From Desulfosarcina ovata subsp. ovata (GTDB lineage Bacteria > Desulfobacterota > Desulfobacteria > Desulfobacterales > Desulfosarcinaceae): a DNA stretch of 64,000 bases. A program made the position numbers and the translations under genes. Location: contig NZ_AP021879.1 of the NCBI RefSeq assembly GCF_009689005.1, positions 4,402,001-4,466,000 on the forward strand. Direction: 5' to 3'. Below, piece after piece: positions 17,635 to 26,571 of the stretch (positions are counted from its first letter, which is position 1; each line of letters begins with the position of its first letter). The notes beneath the pieces are model-generated. The model was not told the DNA's origin. It searched no databases and worked only from the letters and a program-made list of their open reading frames with translations.

Positions 17635-17717
17635 GGCCTGCCAAACCTTGAAAACGTGGGTTATAGTAAGCATTCACAGAAACCCTAACTACAGAGCCAA
17701 AATTAAAGCGGCAGGCC
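17635..17717. repeat. Inverted repeat at the left end of the IS1111-like remnant
   Basis: GGCCTGCC (17635-17642) and GGCAGGCC (17710-17717) are perfect inverted copies; the second abuts the GTG start of the transposase. Subterminal inverted repeats are typical of the IS1111 branch of IS110. Confidence 0.45.
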
Positions 17718-18262
17718 GTGAGCAAGATAGTAAAATATGTTGGTTTGGGTTTCCAGAAAGATTCAATTACTATCGCCATCGCCGATGAAGGCCGTGACGG
17801 AAATGTCCGGTTGCATGGCAAAATTCATAACGACCTGGGGCAGCATGATAACGTCATGAGCAAGCTGATTTCAGAAAACACCGAATTGCGATGTGCTTAT
17901 GAAGCCGGTCCTTGCGGGTACACAATTTACCGGCATCTAAAGCGCCAGGGGATCGATTGCGTCGTTGGGGCACTGGCGCTGATCCCAAAAAAAGCGGGAG
18001 ATCAGGTGAAAAATGATCGCCGCGATGCGACCAACCTGGCGAAGCTCCACCATTCCGGCGATCTGACACCGGTCTATGTTCCGGATGAAACCAATGAAGC
18101 CCTGCAGGATTTGGTTCAGACCCGCAAAGATATCTCCATGACCCTGCGCAAGGCCAAACAACAGATCATTGCGTTTGTGCTGCGCCAAGGGCTCAGTTAA
18201 CCGGGCAAGACAAAATGGAGCAAAGCCCATTTAAATTGGCTGAACGAGCTGAAAATGCAGGG
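17718..18262 (+). pseudogene. IS110/IS1111-family transposase, broken
   Basis: The first 160 residues match the RuvC-like DEDD domain of IS110 transposases (AYEAGPCGYTIYRHLKRQGIDC, NDRRDATNLAKLHHSGDL, ETNEALQDLVQTRKD). The normal first catalytic Asp (VGxDxxKD) is Gly here: VGLGFQKDS. A TAA stops the frame at 18198-18200, but translation beyond it still reads like the family (PGKTKWSKAHLNWLNELKMQGK) up to ~18262, where the gene is cut against the qmoC terminator. So there is a point mutation in the active site, a nonsense codon and a large 3' deletion. Dead. Confidence 0.85.
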
Positions 18263-18270
18263 AAAACAAA

Positions 18271-18298
18271 AAAGGGGGGCACCCTCATGCCCCCCTTT
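18271..18298 (-). terminator. Rho-independent terminator of the qmo operon
   Basis: AAAGGGGGGCA and TGCCCCCCTTT form a perfect 11-bp stem with a 6-base loop, 24 bp after the qmoC stop. On the minus strand it is followed by TTTTG TTTT. It also marks the border with the IS1111 remnant. Confidence 0.88.
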
Positions 18299-18322
18299 CA
18301 CCCCATATACTACCCTTAATTT

Positions 18323-19471
18323 TTATTTGCGACCGCTGTACTCCTGGTAGGCCATGGCCACCGTCCGGTAGACGATGTGGGCCAGCTTGGAGAAGGGCGT
18401 ATATGCAAACAGGCACCAGATAAACATCAGGTGCAGAAAGTACACGATGGCTGACAGGCCGTACATCCCGCCCAGGCGCAACATCTGGGTCAGCATGCCG
18501 GAGAGGCCCAGGGCCAGCACCAGACCGACCAGGTACCAATCCCAGTAACTGGAAATCTGATCTTTTTTGCTCAGGCGATTTTTCAGCAGCAGGATGCCGC
18601 CGATGACCAGGGCGATGCCGCTGACATTACCCAGCCATTTGACCGGGTTGATCTGCTGATAGGGGCCTTCAATGTGGAAAACCCACTCAGCCGCGAAAAA
18701 GCAGTTGGTGACAATAAACAATCCGATGAAGCTGAACAGCACCATCATGTGCGCCGTGGAGCGCTCTTTGTTCTCACCGCACTCGTTGAATTTGTCGTGC
18801 CGCGCGATGGTGGGCACGATTTTGATCAGGGCCTGGATGAAGCCGGCCGGATCGATCTTCTCCTTGTCGGTCTTGCCTTCCAGAAGGGCATTTTTATGCA
18901 TGTCGACGATGAAGCGCTTCAAGCCCAGAGCAAAAACCGCTACTGCCCCGAAGAAGGTGGGAATCATGATGATGTCTACCAGGTAGTTGCCGATGTAATC
19001 GGCCTGCCACAGATGATCGCCGGAAGGGGCGAAGTTGAGCCAGTCAACGCCGACCATCTTCAGCAGCAGCCCCAGAACCAGAAAAATCGCTGCCGGAATG
19101 GCCAGCAGGATGGGCAATTTTTTGGGATCGCTGACCATTTTGGCCACGGCCTTGGGGGTGGCGTACTCAATCACCGTGGCCGCGCGCACGGCCGCCAGCA
19201 CGTCACCGGGCTGGGCGCCGCGGGGGCACAGGGTGGAGCAGTCACCACAATTGTGGCACAGCCACACGTCACCGTTGCCGATCAAGCGGTCCTTCAGGCC
19301 CCAGGATGTGGCAATCATCTCTTTACGGGGAAACGGTTTGGTATCCGGAGAGATCGGGCAGGCCACCGCACAGGTGGCACACTGAAAGCACTTTTTGACA
19401 TCGGCGCCGCCCAATCTGCTCACTTCTTCAATAAAACTCACATCAGGTTCGACCAGATATGAATCCGCCAT
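18323..19471 (-). CDS. qmoC: QmoC: membrane subunit of the quinone-interacting oxidoreductase
   Basis: 382 residues from the ATG at 19471, which follows GAGGAGG. The N-terminal HdrC-like domain has two [4Fe-4S] motifs, CFQCATCAVACP (from residue 28) and CHNCGDCSTLCP (from 72). The rest is a HdrE/NarI-type haem b membrane domain with about six helices. The subunit takes electrons from menaquinol and passes them to QmoA/B, which serve AprAB. It is the last gene of qmoABC, 75 bp after qmoB, and is closed by a strong terminator. Length and order agree with sulfate reducers. Confidence 0.95.
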   Translation of the reverse strand: MADSYLVEPDVSFIEEVSRLGGADVKKCFQCATCAVACPISPDTKPFPRKEMIATSWGLKDRLIGNGDVWLCHNCGDCSTLCPRGAQPGDVLAAVRAATVIEYATPKAVAKMVSDPKKLPILLAIPAAIFLVLGLLLKMVGVDWLNFAPSGDHLWQADYIGNYLVDIIMIPTFFGAVAVFALGLKRFIVDMHKNALLEGKTDKEKIDPAGFIQALIKIVPTIARHDKFNECGENKERSTAHMMVLFSFIGLFIVTNCFFAAEWVFHIEGPYQQINPVKWLGNVSGIALVIGGILLLKNRLSKKDQISSYWDWYLVGLVLALGLSGMLTQMLRLGGMYGLSAIVYFLHLMFIWCLFAYTPFSKLAHIVYRTVAMAYQEYSGRK

Positions 19472-19546
19472 TGGTAACCTCCTCACTTGGACAAAATCGG
19501 TGGGAAAGGCGGCAGGCTGGCCGCCTTTCCATGGGTTCGTTTATTG

Positions 19547-21883
19547 TTAGAAGCCCTTGAACGGGTTGGGACCGAGCGCCTCGATGGATTCCACGAAATC
19601 GTTGATGATCTGGGGGACCTTGTCGTAGTCGTCGATGGCCACTTCGAACTGGGCCACACGTTCGTTTTCCAGGGCCAGGCTGGCCAGGGCGTCACCGATC
19701 TTCTTCATCCGGATGTCGGCGAGTTCGGAACCCTTGACAAAGTGACACTGGTAGTCGTCCCCGTGTTTGCAACCGAGCAGGAAGACACCGTCCATGCCCT
19801 GGGAAAGCGCATCCTTGATCCAGATGACGTTCATGGAGCCCAGACAACGGATCGGAATGATGCGCACATCCGCCGAGTAGCCTGAGCGGTTGAGGCCGGC
19901 CATATCCAGTGCCGGATAGGCGTCGTTCTCGCAGACCAGGCCCAGGATCCGCAACGGTGGCTCTGAGTAATCATCTTCGGACGGCACCTGGATGGATTTG
20001 ACCATGGAGCCGATGCTGTCGATGTTGTAATCGGCAAAGCCGATGATGCGCTCGGGACAGGCCCCCATGCAGGTACCGCAACGGCGGCAGCGCGTGGGAT
20101 TGGGTTTCGGGGTTCCTTTTTCGTCATCGTCCAGGGCGCCGAAGGGGCACTCTTCCGTACACCGCTTGCACTGGGTGCAGCGTTGAAAAAAGAAATCCGG
20201 AAAAGTCATGTCGCCCGAACGTGGATGCACGGACACACCGCGGTTGACCGATTCGAGGCACTGGACCGCTTTGAGGGCGGCACCGGAAGCGTCTTCCATG
20301 GCTTCTTCCATGGTCATGGAGCGGCGAATGGCGCCGGCGGCGTAAATGCCGGTCCGCTGGGTTTCGTAGGGGAAACAGATAAAGTTGGAGTCCACGTAGC
20401 TGTTGAACAGCCCGATGTCCCGGAAGCCGGGGCCCTGACGGTAGGCCAGGTTGACCACCGGATCGTCCTTGGTCACGGGAACCATGCCGGCACCGAGGAC
20501 CACCAAATCGGCCTTGACCTGCAGCTTTTCGCCGAGCAGGGTGTTTTCGGCATCCACGATCATGCCGTCGCCGTTCTTGGCCACGCTCATCACGGCGCCC
20601 TTGGTCATGAAGATTCCCGGATCCTGCTGCAGTCCCTTATAAAACAGTTCGGAAAATCCGGGGGTGCGCATATGCTGATAAAAGATGAACGCCTTGCCAT
20701 CGCTGTAATCTTCGCGGACATACTTGGCCTGCTTCAGGGAGACCATGCTGGTCACCGCACCGGCATAGGCGAAGTCGCTGTCCGAATCGTTCTTGCCCGG
20801 GCTTTGGACGAAGACGACCGATTTGGCCGCTTTGCCATCGGACGGACGCACGATCTTGCCGGCCTTGGCGATCTCTTCAAACTGGGTGTTGGTAATTACA
20901 TCCGGAATTTCGCCGTATCCCAGGTGGCTGAAATCGCCATCCTTGAGATCGTCCGGACGCCACCCGGCGGCCAGGATCACGGCACCAAACATCTCACCAT
21001 CGGCGTCGAACTGGAGGATGTCATTTCTGCCTTCGTTGTATTTCAGGTAGGCTTCGTGCTGTTTCTCGACATCCAGCTCCTTGCCGGCTTCATCGACCTT
21101 CATTTCGTCGGGCAGCGGGTAGGGAACGTCAAAGGGGATCTTCTCACCCGGCTTTTTCATCGTGACCGTAAACTCGCCCGGCTGTCCGGCGATGCGGGCC
21201 ACCACGGTGCCGGTTTTCACGGTAATGTTGGGCATGGCCTCGACCTCAGCGATCTTGGCCTGAACCACCGGCGGAATCAGGGCGTCGTAAGGCGCGGAGA
21301 CCGGGATCTGTTTTCTCACCTTGGCCGCATACCCACCCAGGCTGTCGGTCTTCTCGACAATGGTCACATCGTAACCGATCTTGGCCGCATCGATGGCCGC
21401 ACTCATGCCGGTGATACCGCCGCCCAAAACTAGAATTTTCTTGGATACATTGTCCAGCAGGTAAGGCTCGGGCAGCTTGATTTTTTCGACCCGGATCATG
21501 CCCATGCGGATATAATCCTCGGCCATCATCTGGACGCGATCGTAATTGTCCTCATCTTCCTTCTCTTCTTCGGTCAGCGCGGGGAACTCACTGCGCGGAT
21601 GTGACCAGGCCACGCCCTCACGCAGGTTGACGCGGTCGACAATGCAGCCGTCGAAACGAAAAATGTCAAAATTCACCCGGCGGGAACAGGCACATAGAAC
21701 CAGGGTATTGGTCCCGTCGGCAATGTCCTTTTTCAAAAGATCGACGCCATCCTTACCGCACAGGAAAGGATGGGTTTTGACAGGCACACCCTCTTCTTCG
21801 GGAACCCCGCACAGGGCCTTTACATCGAGGGCCTCCCCGATGCCACAACCTTCGCAGATATAAACACCATACTTTTTGTCCAT
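19547..21883 (-). CDS. qmoB: QmoB: HdrA-like flavoprotein with MvhD domain
   Basis: 778 residues. After a short N-terminal cysteine-containing segment, the FAD-binding motif LGGGITGMSAAIDAAKIGYDVTIVEK lies near residue 150. Two [4Fe-4S] motifs, CTQCKRCTEECP and CRRCGTCMGACP, lie around residues 570-620. A C-terminal MvhD/FrhD-like domain (~650-775; LGLVCENDAYPALDMAG, GCKHGDDYQCHF) follows. QmoB is thought to bind two FADs and link QmoC to AprAB, possibly by electron confurcation. GGAGG precedes the ATG; the gap to qmoA is 10 bp. Confidence 0.96.
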   Translation of the reverse strand: MDKKYGVYICEGCGIGEALDVKALCGVPEEEGVPVKTHPFLCGKDGVDLLKKDIADGTNTLVLCACSRRVNFDIFRFDGCIVDRVNLREGVAWSHPRSEFPALTEEEKEDEDNYDRVQMMAEDYIRMGMIRVEKIKLPEPYLLDNVSKKILVLGGGITGMSAAIDAAKIGYDVTIVEKTDSLGGYAAKVRKQIPVSAPYDALIPPVVQAKIAEVEAMPNITVKTGTVVARIAGQPGEFTVTMKKPGEKIPFDVPYPLPDEMKVDEAGKELDVEKQHEAYLKYNEGRNDILQFDADGEMFGAVILAAGWRPDDLKDGDFSHLGYGEIPDVITNTQFEEIAKAGKIVRPSDGKAAKSVVFVQSPGKNDSDSDFAYAGAVTSMVSLKQAKYVREDYSDGKAFIFYQHMRTPGFSELFYKGLQQDPGIFMTKGAVMSVAKNGDGMIVDAENTLLGEKLQVKADLVVLGAGMVPVTKDDPVVNLAYRQGPGFRDIGLFNSYVDSNFICFPYETQRTGIYAAGAIRRSMTMEEAMEDASGAALKAVQCLESVNRGVSVHPRSGDMTFPDFFFQRCTQCKRCTEECPFGALDDDEKGTPKPNPTRCRRCGTCMGACPERIIGFADYNIDSIGSMVKSIQVPSEDDYSEPPLRILGLVCENDAYPALDMAGLNRSGYSADVRIIPIRCLGSMNVIWIKDALSQGMDGVFLLGCKHGDDYQCHFVKGSELADIRMKKIGDALASLALENERVAQFEVAIDDYDKVPQIINDFVESIEALGPNPFKGF

Positions 21884-21893
21884 GGGTTACCTC

Positions 21894-23171
21894 CTACCTT
21901 TTCACCAGGGTTTGAATGGCTTTCAGGGCCATGCCGGTCGCATTCTGGTTGGATGAAATCACGTCTGCCGGCTTGTTGGCGCAGCCGGCAGCAAACATGC
22001 CGCCCTTGGCATAGTCGTTGACGATGAAGCCATCATCGTTGACATTCAAGTCGGCGGGCAGTTTGGTGTTGGCGGCGGTGGGCTGCATGCCCGTGGCCAG
22101 AACGGCCATCTCCACCGTCTGGTGGATCTTCTCCCCGGTGACCGCATTTTCGGCAACCACGGTAATATTCTTGGTGTTCGGATCTTCACTGACCTCGGCA
22201 ACCTTGCCTTTGATCAGGATAACATTCTCGTCTTCCTTGATTTTGTTGTAGAACTTTTCGTATCGGTCACCCGGTGAACGGATATCGATGTAGAAAATGT
22301 ATACCTTGGTATCCGGGTATTGCTCACGGATGTAGGTGGCGTGCTTCAAGGATGCCATACAGCAGATGTATGAACAGTAGGGCAGGTGATTTTCGTCACG
22401 GGAGCCGGCACACTGAACAAAGGCCACGCTCTCCGGAGCCTTGTCGTCCGAGGGCCGCACGATCTTGCCCTTGGTGGGACCGGAATTAGACGCCAGGCGC
22501 TCGAGCATCATGTTGGTGATAATGTTGTCGTACTGGCCAAAGCCCAGATTGTCGATGCGGTGGGCATCGTAGGGCTCCCAACCGGTGGCCCAGACGACGG
22601 CGCCCACGGCCAGGTCAACGGTCTTGGCCTGCATCTCCAGGTCCACCGCATCATACTTACAGGCTTCTTTGATTTTGGTGGCGTCATCGGTCCCGATGAT
22701 TTGCGGGGAAATGACATATCTGGAAGGGAAGGCCATGGCAAAAGGCAGATAGGCCGCCTTGGTCTTGCACATGCCAAGGTTGTACTCATCGGAAACTTCA
22801 GTCTGGCACGCCTCGGCGCAGGCGCCGCAACCGGTGCAGTTCTCATTCACGTAGCGGGGATTGAGCTTTACGCTGACCGTGTAGTTACCCGGCGCGCCAT
22901 CCACTTTTTCGACTTCCGCCAGGGTGAAGACCTTGATTCGGGGATTGTCCTTGATCCGCCGAAAGTTGATTTCGAGACCGCAGGTCGGAGGGCATAGCTT
23001 GGGAAAGTATTGATTCAGCTGTGCAACTCTTCCGCCCAGATAAGGATTTTTTTCGACCAGAAACACTTCATACCCCACTTCAGCGGCCTCAAGGGCCGTG
23101 GTCAGACCGGCAATACCGCCGCCAACCACCATAATGCTTCCACTCGCAGGGGCTGCTTTGTCGTTTGTCAT
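21894..23171 (-). CDS. qmoA: QmoA: HdrA-like FAD/FeS subunit
   Basis: 425 residues. FAD motif MVVGGGIAGLTTALEAAEVGYEVFLVEK at residues ~14-41, FeS motif CTGCGACAEACQ at 112-123, and the HdrA-type motif CAGSRDENHLPYCSYICC in the second half. It is a soluble partner of QmoB in the complex that links the menaquinone pool to adenylylsulfate reductase. The ATG at 23171 follows GGAGGG. A terminator after aprA lies 230 bp upstream, so qmoABC probably has its own promoter in that gap or is reached by read-through. Confidence 0.96.
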   Translation of the reverse strand: MTNDKAAPASGSIMVVGGGIAGLTTALEAAEVGYEVFLVEKNPYLGGRVAQLNQYFPKLCPPTCGLEINFRRIKDNPRIKVFTLAEVEKVDGAPGNYTVSVKLNPRYVNENCTGCGACAEACQTEVSDEYNLGMCKTKAAYLPFAMAFPSRYVISPQIIGTDDATKIKEACKYDAVDLEMQAKTVDLAVGAVVWATGWEPYDAHRIDNLGFGQYDNIITNMMLERLASNSGPTKGKIVRPSDDKAPESVAFVQCAGSRDENHLPYCSYICCMASLKHATYIREQYPDTKVYIFYIDIRSPGDRYEKFYNKIKEDENVILIKGKVAEVSEDPNTKNITVVAENAVTGEKIHQTVEMAVLATGMQPTAANTKLPADLNVNDDGFIVNDYAKGGMFAAGCANKPADVISSNQNATGMALKAIQTLVKR

Positions 23172-23239
23172 GCTATCCCTCCGTGCATCAACGTTTCTAA
23201 AATGTCATCGATATAATTGCAGATCAAAACTGCCTCGGT

Positions 23240-23375
23240 TTCGGGTAATACCCTTTTATTGAAACTGGAAACGGGGAGCTGGAAACCGCTCAGCGGGCAA
23301 ATCCGGATCTCCAGGTACCGGTTTCGGGTTCCAATCAGGTGAGCGCAGGATGGTCCCAGATGGGTACTACCCGAA
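23240..23375. repeat. Long-spaced inverted repeat in front of qmoA
   Basis: TTCGGGTAATACCC (23240-23253) and GGGTACTACCCGAA (23362-23375) are inverted copies with one mismatch, 108 bp apart. They enclose the only non-coding space between the apr terminator and qmoA. It could be the ends of a small mobile element or paired regulator sites. Confidence 0.45.
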
Positions 23376-23402
23376 AAACACGCTCGCTTTTCGGTAATAA
23401 AA

Positions 23403-23434
23403 ACCTCCAGGTGCCGTAAAAGGCACCTGGAGGT
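23403..23434 (-). terminator. Terminator of aprBA
   Basis: ACCTCCAGGTGCC and GGCACCTGGAGGT make a 13-bp perfect stem with a 6-base loop, 37 bp after the aprA stop. On the minus strand TTTTATTACC follows. A stem this strong also often stabilises the upstream mRNA, useful for one of the most abundant proteins in sulfate reducers. Confidence 0.85.
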
Positions 23435-23471
23435 GAGCGGCTATTCGACTAAAACAACCGTCGACATTCGA

Positions 23472-25451
23472 TTAGTCCGGGATGATTTTGATGTAAGGAA
23501 CCTTCTTGACATCCCATTCCTTCTTTTCGGGATCGAACTTGGAGTTGACGAAGCAGAACCAGTTCTCGTCATCCTGTCCCGGATAGTCACTCTGATAGTA
23601 GAAGCCCGGGTAGCGGGTTTCTTTACGGTACTGGATGTGGCGCAGGTGAGATTCAACGGTCCAGATGCGGTGTTCAATTTCCCAGCATCTCATCAGCTCA
23701 TGCAGGTCGCCGGCAGCCAGCTTATCGCAGTCTTCGCGCATGGTGGCAAGCAGATCCATGACGATTTCCAGGCACTTGCTGGTGGTCTGATAGAAGGTGG
23801 CGGTTCCCGCACCATACTCATGGGTGGCCTTCATCAGGCGGTACATCATCCCGTTGGGTTTTACGTAGTTGGGGTTGATGTCGATGGCGGTGGTGTATTC
23901 GCAGTTGTCCAGGAAGGTACGGATCGGTTTGTAAACCAGGTCGACCAGTTCTTCCTTGGACTGCTTCAGGGTCGGGGTGAAATCAGCAAAATCGGTTGCG
24001 TAGCGCACCATCTGCTTGGCGGCGATACGACCCTCGGCATGGGAACCGGAGGAGAACTTATGACCGGAGCCGCCCACGCCGTCGCCAGCGGTGAACAGAC
24101 CTTCAACGGTGGTCATCTGTTTGTAGACCTTGCCGTTGCGGGCTTTGATTTTGTAATCATCCGGGACCCAGTCATAGTCGGGGCCGGAGGTCCACAGCCC
24201 GCAGCAGCCGGAGTGAGAACCCAGCAGGTAAGGCTCGGTGGGCATAACTTCGGAGTTTTTCTTCTCCGGCTCACAATCCTGAGCACACCACAGGTTGGCC
24301 TGACCACAGGTCATATCCAGGAAGTCTTCCCAAGCTTCGGACTCGAGGTGCTTGAGCTCCTTCTTGTCCATGGTTTTGCCGAGTTCGGCCAGCGCGGTGA
24401 CGGTGTCCATCATGATCGGGCCGCGGCCTTCCTTCATCTCGAACAGCATCAGGTGGTTACGCAGACAGGTCGGGGTGATGGCGGCGGTGCCGTAGGGAGC
24501 GTATTTTTCCAGCTCAGCCTTGGCGGCATCGCTACCGGCAAAGGCTTCGCCCAGACCGTTAAGGGTTTTGGCCTTGAACAGCAGGAACCAGGCGCCGACC
24601 GGGCCGTAACCGTCTTTAAAACGGGCCGGGGTGAAACGGTTTTCCATCATGGTCAGCTCAGCACCGACCTTCATGGCCATGGTGTAGGTGGAACCAGCGT
24701 TCCATACCGGATACCAGGCGCGGCCTTTACCTTCACCGACCGAACGGGGCTGATAGATGTTCACAGCGCCGCCGCAGGCAACCATCATGGTTTTGCATTT
24801 GATGATGTAGACGAGATTCTCACGGACGGAGAAACCAACTGCGCCGGCGATCTGATTCGGCACGGTGGCGTCGAGGAGCAGTTCAACGATGAAGCAGCGC
24901 TCAATGATGTTGTCTTCGCCCAGAGCCAGTTTGGCGGCTTCGGCGACGATACGCTTGTAGGACTCACCGTTGATCATGATCTGCCATTTACCGGTACGGA
25001 CCGGCTGTGCACCAGATTTCAGGGTGCCCATTTTCTGACCTTTTTTACCGTCCATGTTCTTGCCGGCTTCATCTTTTTTCCAAACGGGGAGTCCCCATTC
25101 TTCAAACAGGTAGACAGAGTCGTCAACATAGCAACCCAGATCGAAGATCAGGTCTTCGCGGACCAGACCCATCAGGTCGTTACGCACCATGCGAACATAG
25201 TCTTCCTTGGCATTGTCGCCGACAAAGGTATTAATGGCGGACAGACCCTGGGCAACGGCACCGGAACGCTCCATGGCAGCCTTGTCGCACAGCAGAACGG
25301 TTTGGTCGTCTTTCATCCATTTTTTGACTTCAAATGCGGTACCGCAGGCAGCCATACCACCGCCAACGATGAGGACATCGACTTCTTTCTCGACAACTTC
25401 GGGATCCCGTACAGCCTTGAGTTCACCCACAGGTTTATTAGGTAATGCCAT
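23472..25451 (-). CDS. aprA: AprA: adenylylsulfate (APS) reductase alpha subunit
   Basis: 659 residues, the usual length. FAD-binding start VDVLIVGGGMAACGTAFEVKKW (~24-45) and the family-typical segments FDLGCYVDDSVYLFEEWGLP and NYVKPNGMMYRLM. It reduces APS to sulfite plus AMP in the cytoplasm, with AprB as electron-transfer partner. It follows aprB by 64 bp, and CAGGAGG precedes the ATG. The order aprB-aprA-qmoABC is the standard one in sulfate-reducing Desulfobacterota. Confidence 0.98.
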   Translation of the reverse strand: MALPNKPVGELKAVRDPEVVEKEVDVLIVGGGMAACGTAFEVKKWMKDDQTVLLCDKAAMERSGAVAQGLSAINTFVGDNAKEDYVRMVRNDLMGLVREDLIFDLGCYVDDSVYLFEEWGLPVWKKDEAGKNMDGKKGQKMGTLKSGAQPVRTGKWQIMINGESYKRIVAEAAKLALGEDNIIERCFIVELLLDATVPNQIAGAVGFSVRENLVYIIKCKTMMVACGGAVNIYQPRSVGEGKGRAWYPVWNAGSTYTMAMKVGAELTMMENRFTPARFKDGYGPVGAWFLLFKAKTLNGLGEAFAGSDAAKAELEKYAPYGTAAITPTCLRNHLMLFEMKEGRGPIMMDTVTALAELGKTMDKKELKHLESEAWEDFLDMTCGQANLWCAQDCEPEKKNSEVMPTEPYLLGSHSGCCGLWTSGPDYDWVPDDYKIKARNGKVYKQMTTVEGLFTAGDGVGGSGHKFSSGSHAEGRIAAKQMVRYATDFADFTPTLKQSKEELVDLVYKPIRTFLDNCEYTTAIDINPNYVKPNGMMYRLMKATHEYGAGTATFYQTTSKCLEIVMDLLATMREDCDKLAAGDLHELMRCWEIEHRIWTVESHLRHIQYRKETRYPGFYYQSDYPGQDDENWFCFVNSKFDPEKKEWDVKKVPYIKIIPD

Positions 25452-25515
25452 ATTTCATCCTCCTGTAGAAAGTCAGATTCTTAAAGGTTGTTTTCCAGCA
25501 ATCAATGAACCGATC

Positions 25516-25947
25516 TTACATCTGCGGGGTCGGAATGGTGACGCCGTCAGCTTCTTGGGTGGACAGCAGACCGCTTTCGAGGTCCTTGCCCTTAAGATCG
25601 GCATAGGCATTGGCCTGGCCTTCGGGGGTGGTCCGGATGGGGAACTTGAAGCGTTTGATAAGGCCATTTCTGAACTTACAGGTCCACATGACGTCCTCGG
25701 TGCCCATCATGGGCATAATGGAGCTTCCCAGCGGTACGAAATCGGCATAGCCTCGCACTTCGATGGCCTGGGTGGGGCAGATCTTTACGCAGGAAAAGCA
25801 TTCCCAGCACTGATCCGGTTCCTGGTTGTAGGCTTTCATGGCATTGGGATCCAGGACCATCAGGTCGTTGGGACAAATGTACATGCAAGCGGTCTTATCG
25901 CCACCCTTGCAGCCGTCACATTTTTCCTGAATTACAAAACTTGGCAT
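25516..25947 (-). CDS. aprB: AprB: APS reductase beta subunit (ferredoxin-like)
   Basis: 143 residues. Two [4Fe-4S] sets lie at CDGCKGGDKTACMYICP and CWECFSCVKICP; the extra residues in the first motif are typical of AprB. The C-terminal tail (~100-143) wraps AprA in known structures. It receives electrons from QmoABC and passes them to the AprA flavin. First gene of the block, with GGAGG before the ATG and a promoter candidate about 140 bp upstream. Confidence 0.98.
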   Translation of the reverse strand: MPSFVIQEKCDGCKGGDKTACMYICPNDLMVLDPNAMKAYNQEPDQCWECFSCVKICPTQAIEVRGYADFVPLGSSIMPMMGTEDVMWTCKFRNGLIKRFKFPIRTTPEGQANAYADLKGKDLESGLLSTQEADGVTIPTPQM

Positions 25948-26049
25948 TTATAATACCTCCTAGGTTAGTTAAAAGATTTTCACTCAACCAACTTCCGAAA
26001 CTAAAGGTAAAAACCTCCCGTTCGTCGCACCTCCCTTCCATAAAATGGC

Positions 26050-26072
26050 GTCCGAATGGTTTCGATTCGGAC
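26050..26072 (-). promoter_or_regulatory. Hairpin in the aprBA leader
   Basis: GTCCGAAT and ATTCGGAC, 8-bp perfect arms with a 7-base loop, in the predicted 5' untranslated leader of aprBA. It may stabilise the transcript or be an operator. Confidence 0.4.
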
Positions 26073-26087
26073 AGTTACACCCGCTTT

Positions 26088-26117
26088 ATTATAAAATCCC
26101 CCATACTCTGTTAACAA
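26088..26117 (-). promoter_or_regulatory. Candidate aprBA promoter
   Basis: On the minus strand TTGTTA, 18 bases, TATAAT. The -35 overlaps TGTTAACA, which resembles half of a Rex (redox regulator) site; Rex is known to control sulfate-reduction genes in Desulfovibrio. The Rex link is inference. Confidence 0.5.
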
Positions 26118-26571
26118 AAACACGTATTACGGACTTGATTCAATGCACTCCGGCATTGGCTGATTCGATAGATAATTGTATAAAATCGGGAAGATAGTAT
26201 TAGCGTAACACAAGGTAAGATCAATACCATCCGGCATATTCATTGTCAAGAATTTTCATCAGCCTAAAATGCCAAAAGATGCAGTGACTTACATTCAGGA
26301 ACGGGTTTTTCTACATATCGATGGCCCCATATGAACCGGCACAATATGTGGTAGAAAAAAATTTTAAATCCTTTAATTGAGATTTGGCATTCATCTGTTC
26401 GAAAACAAGAGTCGCCGATAAGGCCATTAACCGGGGCCCCATTCAAATGCGGTTATCCTGTGGTTCCCGGATCCCTGAGCGATGACGATGCAATTTGCGG
26501 TTGACTTGGTCGATCAGCGTGTTACCACTGCTCTCAATCATCAACCTTTGTGACCCGTTGGGAAACCCGCC
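26118..26571. other. Intergenic region upstream of apr
   Basis: No supported gene. It holds an interrupted inverted repeat, TTTTTCTAC (26306-26314) and GTAGAAAAA (26351-26359), which could end transcripts from either side. Otherwise AT-rich spacer. Confidence 0.5.

Noticed and set aside
20183..21433. 416-codon frame opposite qmoB
   Set aside because: His/Gly-rich antisense shadow, no independent evidence.
23433..25445. 670-codon plus-strand frame opposite aprA
   Set aside because: Shadow frame caused by GC-rich codon use in aprA; the aprA protein is certain and the antisense product resembles nothing.
26264..26446. 60-codon minus-strand frame upstream of aprB
   Set aside because: Lies in the apr upstream region, no ribosome site and no similarity.
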